The translations under genes and the position numbers were made by a program. Source: Nocardioides jiangsuensis (GTDB lineage: Bacteria; Actinomycetota; Actinomycetes; Propionibacteriales; Nocardioidaceae). Taken from it: a stretch of DNA of 64,000 nt. Below the pieces are notes generated by a model. The model was not told the origin of the DNA. It worked only from the letters and a program-made list of their open reading frames with translations, and ran no database searches. Positions 27,218 through 35,173 of this stretch are shown here, in pieces; within the stretch, counting starts at the first letter, position 1; each line of letters starts with the position of its first letter. Location of the stretch: contig NZ_JAIEZQ010000001.1 of NCBI RefSeq assembly GCF_019679455.1, positions 1,550,001 through 1,614,000 on the forward strand. Reading direction: 5' to 3'.

Positions 27218-28030
27218 ATGGACGGAGCTGCAGAGGTCGCGGACGCGCGCGTTCGCGCCCCGGGCTCCGTCCAGTCCGTCGACCGGGCCCTCGACGTGCT
27301 CGAGACCCTCGCCGGGTCCGACGCGCCGATGGGCGTGGGCGAGGTGGCGGAGCTGACCGGGCTGCCGCAGGGCACCGCCCACCGGCTGCTCCGCAGCCTC
27401 CAGGCCCGCGGCTACGTCCGCCACGACATCTCCCGCAAGTACTCCGTCGGCTCCGCGGCGCTGCGCCTCGGCGAGGCGGCCCAGCGGTCCCTGGCGCGCA
27501 CGGCGCGCCCCTATCTCAACGAGCTCGTCGCCCTGTCCGGGGAGACCGCCAACCTCGCGGTCCTCGAGGGCGACGACGTCGTCTACGTGGCGCAGGTGCC
27601 CTCGCCGCACACGCTCCGGATGTTCGCGGAGGTCGGCCGGCACGTCCCGCCGCACTCCACGGCGGTCGGCAAGGTGCTGCTCGCCGCGCTGCCGCAGGAG
27701 CGGGCGATCGGGCTGGTGCGCCGTACCGGCCTGCCGCGCTACACCGAGCACACGATCACGAGGGTGGCCGACTTCACCGCCGAGCTCGAGCGCACCCGCG
27801 AGCGCGGCTGGGCCGCGGACGAGGGGGAGCAGGAGATCGGCGTGCGGTGCGTCGCGGTGCCGGTCGGCGAGGGCCGCAAGGTGACCGCGGCGCTGTCTCT
27901 GTCCGGGCCGGCGGAGCGGTTCGCCGGGTCGGCCGAGCCGGGCCTGGTCGAGCAGATGGTCGCCGTGGCGCAGGCGTTCGCCGCCAGCCTCGCCGGCGCG
28001 GAGGCGCGGGCGGCCACCGGGCCCGCCTGA
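27218..28030 (+). CDS. IclR-family transcriptional regulator
   Basis: About 270 residues. The N-terminal winged helix (SVQSVDRALDVLETLAGSDAPMGVGEVAELTGLPQGTAHRLLRSLQARGYV) is followed by the IclR effector domain (ETANLAVLEGDDVVYVAQVPSPHTLRMFAEVGRHVPPHSTAVGKVLLAALP). IclR proteins often sense glyoxylate, pyruvate or similar acids. It follows the permease gene by about 20 nt on the same strand and probably regulates this operon, with the TTCCA-N5-TGGAA site upstream of malate synthase as a candidate target. ATG 27218 has AGAGG upstream; GTG 27209 is an alternative start. It converges with the deaminase gene. Confidence 0.88.
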   Translation: MDGAAEVADARVRAPGSVQSVDRALDVLETLAGSDAPMGVGEVAELTGLPQGTAHRLLRSLQARGYVRHDISRKYSVGSAALRLGEAAQRSLARTARPYLNELVALSGETANLAVLEGDDVVYVAQVPSPHTLRMFAEVGRHVPPHSTAVGKVLLAALPQERAIGLVRRTGLPRYTEHTITRVADFTAELERTRERGWAADEGEQEIGVRCVAVPVGEGRKVTAALSLSGPAERFAGSAEPGLVEQMVAVAQAFAASLAGAEARAATGPA

Positions 28031-28085
28031 CTGGTTCCGCCCGGCGTGGAGGTTCGGCCGCCGGTCCGCGGACCGCGGAGGGGGC

Positions 28086-29186
28086 TCAGGCGCCGGTGCT
28101 GCCGATGCTGCTGCCTGCGGCCCCGCCGGCGGTGGTGCCCGTGGTGTGCGCGACGAGGTAGCCGTCGATCTCGGCCGACAGCGCGGCCTTGCCGGCGTCG
28201 TCCATGAACGACGCGTCCACCGCGTTGTGGGCGAGCCCGGCGATGCCGGCCTCGTCGAGGTCGAGCAGCCGGGCGGCGATCTCGTACTCCCGGTTGAGGT
28301 GGGTGCCGAACATCGGCGGGTCGTCGCTGTTGACGGTGACGGTGACGCCGGCCTGCACCATGGCCCGGATCGGGTGCACGTCGAGGTGCTCCACGGCCCG
28401 GGTGGCGATGTTGGAGGTGGGGCAGACCTCGAGCGGGATGCCGTGCGCGGCGAGGTGCTCGAGCAGCGCGGGGTCCTGCGCCGCGGAGGTGCCGTGGCCG
28501 ATCCGCTCGGCGCCGAGGTCGTTCAGCGCGTCCCAGACGGTCTGCGGACCGGTGGTCTCCCCGGCGTGGGGGACGCTGCGCAGCCCGGCGGCCCGGGCCT
28601 GGTCGAAGTACGGCTTGAACTGCGGCCGCGGCACCCCGATCTCGGGGCCGCCGAGGCCGAACCCGACCAGGGAGGACGGGCCGTGGTCGAGCGCCGCGCG
28701 CAGGGTGCCCTCGGCGGCGGGCAGGCCGGACTCGCCGGGGATGTCGAAGATCCACTGGAGCGCGATGCCGTGGTCCCGCTCGGCGGCCACCCGGGCGTCC
28801 TCGATGGCCTCGACGAACAGCTCCGGCGCGATCCCGCGCAGCTCGGACGTGTACGGCGTCATGGTGAGCTCGGCGTACCGGATGTTCTGGCCGGCCATCT
28901 CGCGCGCGACCTCGTAGGTGAGCCGTCGTACGTCCTCGCCGTCCACGATCAGGTCGACCACCGACAGGTAGACCTCGACGAAGTGCGCGAAGTCACGGAA
29001 GGCGAAGTACTCCGCGAGCGCGGCGGGGTCGCTGGGGACCCGGCCGGGGTGGCGCGCGGCGAGCTTCGCGACGGTCTCGGGCGAGGCGGAGCCGACGTGG
29101 TGCACGTGGAGCTCGGCCTTCGGCAGGCCGGCGATGAACGCGGCGTACGGTGAGGGGGAGTGCGGCGTCTGGTTCGTCGAGACCAT
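28086..29186 (-). CDS. add: Adenosine deaminase family protein
   Basis: This 366-residue metal-dependent deaminase has the TIM-barrel signature in order: KAELHVHHVGS (metal His pair; HVHH instead of the commoner HLHLEG), SVPHAGETTGPQTVWDAL (HAGE with catalytic Glu), GAERIGHGTSAAQD, and VTVNSDDPPMFG (catalytic Asp pair). It is expected to hydrolyse adenosine or a related purine nucleoside to inosine plus ammonia in the cytosol. The variant first motif is shared, to my knowledge, by a Streptomyces-type subgroup. The C-terminus has a low-complexity Gly/Thr/Ser tail. ATG 29186 lacks a ribosome site and has CACACT 7 nt upstream, so it may be leaderless. It is divergent from the YdeP-type gene. Confidence 0.87.
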   Translation of the reverse strand: MVSTNQTPHSPSPYAAFIAGLPKAELHVHHVGSASPETVAKLAARHPGRVPSDPAALAEYFAFRDFAHFVEVYLSVVDLIVDGEDVRRLTYEVAREMAGQNIRYAELTMTPYTSELRGIAPELFVEAIEDARVAAERDHGIALQWIFDIPGESGLPAAEGTLRAALDHGPSSLVGFGLGGPEIGVPRPQFKPYFDQARAAGLRSVPHAGETTGPQTVWDALNDLGAERIGHGTSAAQDPALLEHLAAHGIPLEVCPTSNIATRAVEHLDVHPIRAMVQAGVTVTVNSDDPPMFGTHLNREYEIAARLLDLDEAGIAGLAHNAVDASFMDDAGKAALSAEIDGYLVAHTTGTTAGGAAGSSIGSTGA

Positions 29187-29282
29187 GGGGCACAGTGTGC
29201 AGCATGGTGCCCGGCGGGGTTTGAGTCGCCGTGGTTGAGGCACTAGGAAGTACTCAGAAGACGGAACCGCTCGGAGGCACCG

Positions 29283-31652
29283 ATGACCACGCACGCACCC
29301 AGGGAAGACATCGACGAGGCAGACGTCGAGGTCAAGAAGCCGAAGCGTGCCGCAGCCGGCGCCACCGCCGTCGCGGTCTCGATGAAGCGGGCGATCAGCC
29401 AGATGGGCGTTTCGCGCACCGCCCGGACCCTGCTGCGGCTGAACCAGGCAGAGGGCTTCGACTGCCAGGGCTGCGCGTGGCCCGACCCCGACCCGTCGCA
29501 CCGGCACACCGCCGAGTTCTGCGAGAACGGCGCCAAGGCGGTCACCGAGGAGGCCACGAAGCGCCGCGTCGACCCGGCGTTCTTCCGGCAGCACTCGGTC
29601 CGCGAGCTCGCGGACCGCACCGACTACTGGCTGGGGCAGCAGGGCCGGATCACCGAGCCGATGGTGCTCCGTGAGGGCGCCACCCACTACGAGCCGATCT
29701 CGTGGGACGACGCGTTCGGGCTGGTCGCGGGCCACCTGAACGGGCTCGCCAGCCCCGACGAGGCGCTGTTCTACACGTCGGGACGCACTTCCAACGAGGC
29801 GGCATTCGCCTACCAGCTCTTCGTGCGCGCCTACGGCACGAACAACATGCCCGACTGTTCGAACATGTGCCACGAGTCGACCTCGATCGCTCTCGCCGAG
29901 GTGATCGGCATCGGCAAGGGCAGCGTGTCGCTGCAGGACGTGCACGAGGCGAAGCTGATCGTCGTGATCGGGCAGAACCCCGGCACGAACCACCCCCGGA
30001 TGCTCACCGCGCTCGAGCAGGCCAAGAAGAACGGCGCGAAGATCCTCGCGGTGAACCCGCTGAAGGAAGCGGGGCTGATCAAGTTCAACAACCCGCAGAA
30101 GCCGGCCGGCCTGATCGGCCACGGCACCGAGCTCGCCGACGAGTTCCTCCCGGTCCGGATCAACGGGGACCTCGCGCTGTTCCAGGCGATCGGCCACCTG
30201 CTGCTGCAGACCGGCCACGTCGACCACGACTTCGTTCAGCGGCACACCACCGGCTTCGACGAGTGGGCCGACAGCCTCAAGGAGCTCGACTGGGCGGCGG
30301 TGGAGCGGGCCACGGGCCTGAGCCGCGAGCAGATCGAGATGGCCGCGCAGATGTTCCGCGACTCCGACGCGACGGTCATCTGCTGGGCGATGGGCATCAC
30401 CCAGCACCGCAACGCGGTGGCCACGATCAAGGAGATCACCAACGTCGCCCTCATGCAGGGCAACATCGGCAAGCCCGGCGCCGGCCTCTGCCCGGTCCGC
30501 GGGCACTCCAACGTGCAGGGCGACCGCACGATGGGGATCTGGGAGCGTCCGCCGCAGCACTTCCTCGACGCGATCCAGGCGGAGTTCGGGTTCGACCCGC
30601 CGCGCGAGCACGGGCTCGACACCGTCGAGTCGATCCGGGCGCTGCGCGACGGCAAGGCGAAGGTCTTCATCGCGATGGGCGGGAACTTCACGGCCGCCGC
30701 GCCGGACACCGACGTGACCGAGCAGGCGATGCGCAACGCCGACCTCACGGTGCAGGTGTCGACGAAGCTCAACCGCTCCCACGTCGTACCGGGCAAGTCC
30801 GCGCTGATCCTCCCGGCTCTAGGCCGCAGCGAGAAGGACATGACCGGCGGGCGCGAGCAGCGGGTCACCGTCGAGGACTCCATGTCCGCGGTGCACGCCT
30901 CCAGGGGGCCGCTCAAGCCGGCCAGCAAGCACCTGCGCAGCGAGGTGGACATCGTCTGCTCGCTCGCGCTGGCCACGCTGGGCGACCGCTACGACATCCC
31001 GTGGGAGTCGTTCCGTTCCGACTACACCGAGATCCGCCGCCGGATCAGCCGCGTGGTGCCGGGCTGCGAGGCGTACGACGAGAAGGTGGACCGTCCCGGT
31101 GGGTTCGTGCTGCCGCACCCGCCGCGTGACACGCGGACCTTCCCGACCAAGGAGGGCGCGGCGGTCTTCACGGTGAGCCCGCTCGACATCCTCCATGTGC
31201 CCGAGGGGCGGCTGCTGCTTCAGACGCTGCGCTCGCACGACCAGTTCAACACCACGATCTACGGGCTCGACGACCGCTACCGCGGCGTCTCCGGCGGGCG
31301 TCGTGTGGTCTTCCTGCACCCCGCCGACATCGACATGCTGGGGCTGGAGGTCGACCAGTTCGTCGACCTGGTCAGCGAGTGGGAGGACGGCTCCGAGCGC
31401 AAGGCCAACGGCTTCCGGGTGATCTCCTACGACCAGCCGAGGGGCTGCGCCGCGGCGTACTACCCGGAGACGAACCCGCTGATCCCGCTGGACTCCACCG
31501 CGATCGGCAGCAACTGCCCCACGTCGAAGTCGGTCATCGTGCGGCTGATCCCGGCCGACGAGACGCCGGGCGGGGCGATCTCGGGAGCCGGTGGTTCGCT
31601 CGGCAAGGACGAGGGGCACAAGTCCCGGGTGGCGCCGAACCAGCTGAGCTGA
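29283..31652 (+). CDS. FdhF/YdeP-family molybdopterin oxidoreductase
   Basis: The 789-residue protein resembles the alpha subunit of formate dehydrogenases of the YdeP branch. The N-terminus has only a CxxC (Cys61 and Cys64, FDCQGCAWPD) instead of a full four-Cys cluster site. The molybdopterin domains contain YTSGRTSNEAAF, PDCSNMCHESTSIAL, VVIGQNPGTNHPRML and VNPLKEAG. The C-terminal MGD-binding domain contains VFLHPADIDMLGL and GCAAAYYPETNPLIPL. The YdeP family has been linked to acid or formate metabolism, but its substrate is not established. GGAGG precedes ATG 29283. It is upstream of an OFA-type antiporter, separated by the DUF222 gene. No fdhD gene is seen. Confidence 0.85.
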   Translation: MTTHAPREDIDEADVEVKKPKRAAAGATAVAVSMKRAISQMGVSRTARTLLRLNQAEGFDCQGCAWPDPDPSHRHTAEFCENGAKAVTEEATKRRVDPAFFRQHSVRELADRTDYWLGQQGRITEPMVLREGATHYEPISWDDAFGLVAGHLNGLASPDEALFYTSGRTSNEAAFAYQLFVRAYGTNNMPDCSNMCHESTSIALAEVIGIGKGSVSLQDVHEAKLIVVIGQNPGTNHPRMLTALEQAKKNGAKILAVNPLKEAGLIKFNNPQKPAGLIGHGTELADEFLPVRINGDLALFQAIGHLLLQTGHVDHDFVQRHTTGFDEWADSLKELDWAAVERATGLSREQIEMAAQMFRDSDATVICWAMGITQHRNAVATIKEITNVALMQGNIGKPGAGLCPVRGHSNVQGDRTMGIWERPPQHFLDAIQAEFGFDPPREHGLDTVESIRALRDGKAKVFIAMGGNFTAAAPDTDVTEQAMRNADLTVQVSTKLNRSHVVPGKSALILPALGRSEKDMTGGREQRVTVEDSMSAVHASRGPLKPASKHLRSEVDIVCSLALATLGDRYDIPWESFRSDYTEIRRRISRVVPGCEAYDEKVDRPGGFVLPHPPRDTRTFPTKEGAAVFTVSPLDILHVPEGRLLLQTLRSHDQFNTTIYGLDDRYRGVSGGRRVVFLHPADIDMLGLEVDQFVDLVSEWEDGSERKANGFRVISYDQPRGCAAAYYPETNPLIPLDSTAIGSNCPTSKSVIVRLIPADETPGGAISGAGGSLGKDEGHKSRVAPNQLS

Positions 31653-31702
31653 CGGTCCGTCGGTCCTCGCGTCGGGTTTGCGGCGGGGCCCGGGAAGCCT
31701 CC

Positions 31703-31742
31703 GCCGAAGGGCGGCCGAGCACGTGCTCGGCCGCCCTTCGGC
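31703..31742. terminator. 40-bp perfect palindrome after the YdeP-type gene
   Basis: Two 20-nt arms (31703-31722 and 31723-31742) are exact reverse complements, beginning GCCGAAGGGCGG and ending CCGCCCTTCGGC, with no spacer. It lies 50 nt after the oxidoreductase stop and would fold as a very stable hairpin, so a factor-independent actinobacterial-style terminator without T-run is likely. A sister palindrome lies after the DUF222 gene. Confidence 0.75.
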
Positions 31743-31849
31743 GTCTGTCGGAGCGTCCGCTCGCCTGGGCGCGGAGCTGCCGCCGGAGCTGCAGCGATTC
31801 CTTGCGTCCTTGTCCTCTCTCGGAGAACTGTCGGTGGTCGGCTCTAGAC

Positions 31850-31865
31850 TCGAACACATGTTCGA
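31850..31865 (+). promoter_or_regulatory. Perfect LexA SOS box overlapping the DUF222 start codon, with -10 box TAGACT
   Basis: TCGAACACATGTTCGA at 31850-31865 matches the actinobacterial LexA consensus TCGAAC-N4-GTTCGA at all 12 defined positions. The ATG at 31858-31860 lies inside it. TAGACT (31845-31850) ends 7 nt before the ATG, so the promoter is probably leaderless and LexA would cover the transcription start. Confidence 0.85.
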
Positions 31866-33228
31866 CACACTCGGAGGACTCGACCCGGCCGCGGTGGTAG
31901 ACCGTGCGGTGGCCCGGCGGCGTGCCGCGGATGCGGCGGAGGCGGAGCTGTTGGGGTTGGCCGCGCACTGGGCGGACCTGCACCCGGTGCCGGCCGGGGA
32001 CGGGTCGCCGGACCGGGTCCGGGTGCCGGGGATGGAGCGGTCGATGCGGTTGGCCGGACCCGGGACGCCGGAGGTGGCGGAGTTCGCGGCCGCGGAGCTG
32101 GCCTCGGCACTGGGCCTGTCGACCGCGGCCGGGCAGCTGCTGGTCGGCGACGCGTTGGAGCTGCGGCACCGGCTGCCGCGGTTGTGGGCGGCGGTGGCGA
32201 CCGGGACGCTGCCGGCGTGGCGGGCCCGGCTGCTCGCACAGCGCACCCGGTGCCTGCCGGTGGAGGCCGCGGGCTGGGTGGACGCGCAGGTGGTCGGGTT
32301 CGCGCACAAGATCGGCACCGCCCGGGTGGTCGCCCTGGTCGAGGCCGCGCTGCTCCGGTTCGACCCCGAGCAGGCCGAACGGCGGGCGCTGGCGGCCGCG
32401 GAGCGGCGCGGGGTGTGGGTCGGCGACGAGATGACCGACGGGACCCGGTCGATCCGGATCGAGGCCGACGCACTGGACGCGGCCGCGTTCGGGGCCACGA
32501 TCGGCCGAATCGCCGACGTGCTCGGCGCGCTCGGCGACGACGACCTGGCCGACGTGCGCCGGGCGAAGGCGGTCGGCGTGATCGCCGACCCCCAGAGCAC
32601 CCTGGACCTGCTCAGCGGCCCCGGGCCCCAGGCCGACCAGGAAGAGAACCCGGGCGCTCTCGACACCGCGCGGACCGCCTCTCGCCGCCGCGGCGGCCGG
32701 GCGGCGCGGGTGGTGCTCTACGTGCACCTGCACGCCGACGCCCTCCGGTTCCACGGTGCCCCCGCGACCGAGGCCGGACGGGGCGGGGCGGTCGGCCGGG
32801 TCGAGGGTCTCGGGGCGGTCACCGTGCAGCAGATCCGGGACTGGGTCGGCCGGACCGACGTCACCATCACCCCGGTCCTCGACCTCGGCGACCGGGCGAG
32901 CGTGGACGCCTACGAGGTCCCGGACCGGATGCGGGAGACGGTGCTGCTGCGCAGCCCGTGCTGCCCGTTTCCCTGGTGCAACAACCTCACTCGCCGCAAG
33001 GACCTCGACCACGTCCGGCCCTACCTGCCGCCCAGTGCCGGCGGACCACCGGGGCAGACCACCCCGGGCAACCTCGCCCCGCTGTGCCGGCGACATCACC
33101 GGCTGAAGACCCACGGCGGCTGGAGCTACACCCAACCCGAACCCGGCACCTACCTGTGGCGCTCACCCCACGGCCGCCGCTACCGCGTCGACCACACCGG
33201 CACCGCACCCCTCGACCACACCGCCTGA
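31858..33228 (+). CDS. DUF222 / 13E12-type HNH endonuclease family protein
   Basis: The 456-residue protein has the DUF222 domain over about residues 1-300, followed by an HNH nuclease domain: CCPFPWCNNLTRRKDLDHVRPYL, then NLAPLCRRHHRLKTHGGWSY near residue 420. The metal-binding histidines (DHV, RRHH) are intact. Members of this 13E12 repeat family are numerous in actinobacteria, and several are in the LexA regulon in Mycobacterium tuberculosis; their biochemical role is still unclear. ATG 31858 is chosen because homologues begin near MFD and the promoter and SOS box end there; an upstream frame to 31678 runs through a palindrome and is rejected. The gene is bracketed by two long, similar palindromes. 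Confidence 0.9.
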   Translation: MFDTLGGLDPAAVVDRAVARRRAADAAEAELLGLAAHWADLHPVPAGDGSPDRVRVPGMERSMRLAGPGTPEVAEFAAAELASALGLSTAAGQLLVGDALELRHRLPRLWAAVATGTLPAWRARLLAQRTRCLPVEAAGWVDAQVVGFAHKIGTARVVALVEAALLRFDPEQAERRALAAAERRGVWVGDEMTDGTRSIRIEADALDAAAFGATIGRIADVLGALGDDDLADVRRAKAVGVIADPQSTLDLLSGPGPQADQEENPGALDTARTASRRRGGRAARVVLYVHLHADALRFHGAPATEAGRGGAVGRVEGLGAVTVQQIRDWVGRTDVTITPVLDLGDRASVDAYEVPDRMRETVLLRSPCCPFPWCNNLTRRKDLDHVRPYLPPSAGGPPGQTTPGNLAPLCRRHHRLKTHGGWSYTQPEPGTYLWRSPHGRRYRVDHTGTAPLDHTA

Positions 33229-33316
33229 CCGCGAACCCACGCCACGGGGCGGCGGAGCCTGCCCTCCACCGCCCAGCCGGCCCGACCCTGAAGCCCAAGA
33301 CCTGGTCGGGCATGCA

Positions 33317-33352
33317 GAAGGGGCGGCGGAGCATGTGCTCCGCCGCCCCTTC
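33317..33352. terminator. 36-bp palindrome between the DUF222 and OFA antiporter genes
   Basis: GAAGGGGCGGCGGAGCA (33317-33333) and TGCTCCGCCGCCCCTTC (33336-33352) are perfect 17-nt arms around TG. It lies between convergent genes and probably terminates both directions. Its sequence closely resembles the palindrome at 31703-31742. Confidence 0.75.
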
Positions 33353-33376
33353 GTGGGGAGCGATTGCGCCCGGGCG

Positions 33377-33478
33377 TCAGCCCGCGAAGAGCGTGCTCGC
33401 CTTGCGGACGGTCTCGAAGAGGCCGTACGCCAGCGGCAGGCCGACGAGCGCCCAGCTGGCTGCGATACGTGCGGTCAT
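33377..33478 (-). CDS. 33-residue membrane peptide, probable small partner of the OFA transporter
   Basis: The peptide MTARIAASWALVGLPLAYG... has one hydrophobic helix (residues 5-22, ASWALVGLPLAYGLFETV) and a basic juxtamembrane RK. ATG 33478 begins 2 nt after the TGA of the OFA antiporter gene and has GAGGAG upstream, so it is translated from the same message. Peptides of this size and pattern (helix containing W-A-L-V-G-[IL]-P-L-A-Y-G) accompany actinobacterial OFA-family transporters and have been annotated as MFS small subunits. The function in assembly or regulation is inferred. Confidence 0.78.
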   Translation of the reverse strand: MTARIAASWALVGLPLAYGLFETVRKASTLFAG

Positions 33479-33480
33479 GG

Positions 33481-34884
33481 TCAGCTCCTCACGCCGGCAG
33501 CGGCCGGCTCGGGCTCGGTCTCGGTCTTCGGCTCGTGGTGCTTCTCGCTGACCGGCTTCACCATCAGGTTGGCGAGGAACCCGACCGCGAGCAGGCACAC
33601 CATGGTGAGCAGCGCCGGGCGGTACGCCTCGGCCGTGAGCTCGCCGGGGGTGCCCTGCGCATCGAGGAAGGCGTTCACGATGAGCGGCCCGGCGACACCG
33701 GCGGCCGACCACGCGGTCAGCAGGCGGCCGTGGATCGCGCCGACCTGGAAGGTACCGAAGAGGTCGCGCAGGTACGCCGGGACCGTCGAGAACCCACCGC
33801 CGTAGAACGACAGGATCACGAACGCCAGCAGCACGAACAGCGCCGTGGACGTCTGGCCGATCAGGGCCAGCGTGATGTACGCCGCCATCCCGACGCCGAG
33901 GTAGACCATGTAGATCGGCTTGCGGCCGATGTGGTCCGAGGTGGTCGACCACGCGAAGCGGCCCGCCATGTTCCCGATCGACAGGACGCCGACGAAGCCG
34001 CCGGCGACCGTGGCGCTGACGGCAGAGGTGCCGCCCTCACGGAAGAAGTCCTGGATCATCGGAGCGGCCTGCTCGAGGATGCCGATGCCCGCGGTCACGT
34101 TGCAGAACAGCACGGTCCACAGCAGCCAGAACTGCGGCGTCCTGATCGCGTTGTTCGCGGAGACGTTCGCGGTGGTGACCATCGCCCGCTCCTTGAGCTG
34201 GGCGGGATCGAAGCCCTCGGGCTTCCAGTCGTCGGCGGGGACCCGGACGGTCGCGGCCCCGAACATCATGAACACGAAGTAGACCGCCGCCAGCGTCAGG
34301 AAGAGCATGGCGACCGCGGAGCCGCTGGCGACCGAGGTCGGGTCGGTGGCGTCGTACGACGGGTCGTAGAGCGCCATGAGCCGCGAGCTCAGCGGGCTCG
34401 CCACGAGCGCACCGCCGCCGAAGCCCATGATCGCCATGCCGGTCGCCAGACCCGGACGGTCCGGGAACCACTTGATCAGCGTGGAGACGGGGGAGATGTA
34501 GCCGATACCGAGGCCGATACCGCCGATGACGCCGTATCCGAGGTAGACCAGCCACAGCTGGTGGGTGCTGATGCCGAGCGCACCGATCAGGAAGCCGGAG
34601 CACCAGAAGACCGCGGAGACGACCATCGCCGCGCGCGGGCCGTTGCGGTCGACCCAGGTGCCGAAGAACGCGGCCGACAGGCCGAGCATGACGATCGCGA
34701 TCGAGAAGATCACGCCGATCGCGGTGAGGCTGGTGTCGAAGTGGGCCACGAGCGCGTTCTTGTACACGCTGGTGGCGTAGACCTGGCCGATGCAGAGATG
34801 AACCGCGAGCGCGGCGGGTGGGATCAGCCAGCGGCTGTACCCCGGGCCGGCGACGATGCGCTGCCGGCTGAGGATGGACGACAT
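33481..34884 (-). CDS. OFA-family MFS transporter (oxalate/formate antiporter-like)
   Basis: The 467-residue transporter has 12 predicted membrane segments. The OFA pattern is visible: a first helix after RWLIPPAALAVHLCIGQVYATSVY, GLGIGYISPVSTLIKWFPDRPGLATGMAIMGFGGGAL between helices 4 and 5, and TSDHIGRKPIYMVYLG between 8 and 9. OFA carriers exchange oxalate for formate or move related monocarboxylates. Proximity to the YdeP-type molybdoenzyme suggests formate or another C1/C2 acid, but the DUF222 gene and terminators separate them. GAGGAG lies 5 nt before ATG 34884, and an inverted repeat lies upstream. Confidence 0.87.
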   Translation of the reverse strand: MSSILSRQRIVAGPGYSRWLIPPAALAVHLCIGQVYATSVYKNALVAHFDTSLTAIGVIFSIAIVMLGLSAAFFGTWVDRNGPRAAMVVSAVFWCSGFLIGALGISTHQLWLVYLGYGVIGGIGLGIGYISPVSTLIKWFPDRPGLATGMAIMGFGGGALVASPLSSRLMALYDPSYDATDPTSVASGSAVAMLFLTLAAVYFVFMMFGAATVRVPADDWKPEGFDPAQLKERAMVTTANVSANNAIRTPQFWLLWTVLFCNVTAGIGILEQAAPMIQDFFREGGTSAVSATVAGGFVGVLSIGNMAGRFAWSTTSDHIGRKPIYMVYLGVGMAAYITLALIGQTSTALFVLLAFVILSFYGGGFSTVPAYLRDLFGTFQVGAIHGRLLTAWSAAGVAGPLIVNAFLDAQGTPGELTAEAYRPALLTMVCLLAVGFLANLMVKPVSEKHHEPKTETEPEPAAAGVRS

Positions 34885-34928
34885 ACGGGCTCCTCGGGAG
34901 TGGTGTGCGTTGGGTCACGGTGCCCAAA

Positions 34929-34948
34929 GTGGTGGATTTTTACACCAC
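34929..34948. promoter_or_regulatory. Inverted repeat in the OFA antiporter promoter region
   Basis: GTGGTG (34929-34934) and CACCAC (34943-34948) are inverted around 8 AT-rich bases, 45 nt before the antiporter ATG. The AT-rich centre in otherwise GC-rich DNA suggests an operator or promoter core. The regulator is unknown. Confidence 0.45.
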
Positions 34949-34989
34949 AACCAACCACGCCCGGGGGACCCTGCCCCGCCCGGGGCTCC

Positions 34990-35169
34990 TCAGCCCGAGA
35001 CCATCTCCAGCACCCGCAGCAGGAAGATCACCGCCACCAGCGCGCTCAAGGTGGTCACCACCGACGGCAGCCGCTCCTCCCACGCCGCCTGAGGTGTCGC
35101 GTGGTGGGCGCGCAGCAGCGTCTGCACGACCAGGACACCGACGAGCGCGATGACGGGAAGCGACTCCAT
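34990..35169 (-). CDS. 59-residue membrane protein ending the glycan operon
   Basis: This small protein has two hydrophobic segments, VIALVGVLVVQTLL near the N-terminus and VVTTLSALVAVIFLLRVLEMV at the C-terminus, joined by a polar HATPQAAWEER loop. ATG 35169 has a strong GGGAGGTAG site that overlaps the stop of the upstream gene, 4 nt away, so it is co-translated with the glycan operon. I do not recognise a family. A subunit or stabiliser of the neighbouring membrane proteins is the simplest guess. Confidence 0.7.
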   Translation of the reverse strand: MESLPVIALVGVLVVQTLLRAHHATPQAAWEERLPSVVTTLSALVAVIFLLRVLEMVSG

Positions 35170-35173
35170 CGCC

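Noticed and set aside
28063-28074. GGTCCGCGGACC palindrome between the IclR and deaminase genes as a terminator
   Set aside because: Only 12 bp with no loop and no T-run; such short GC palindromes are expected by chance here, although convergent genes make some termination signal likely.
31678-31857. Sixty-residue N-terminal extension of the first DUF222 protein
   Set aside because: It would read through a 40-bp terminator-like palindrome and a promoter with SOS box; the extension has no similarity to the family.
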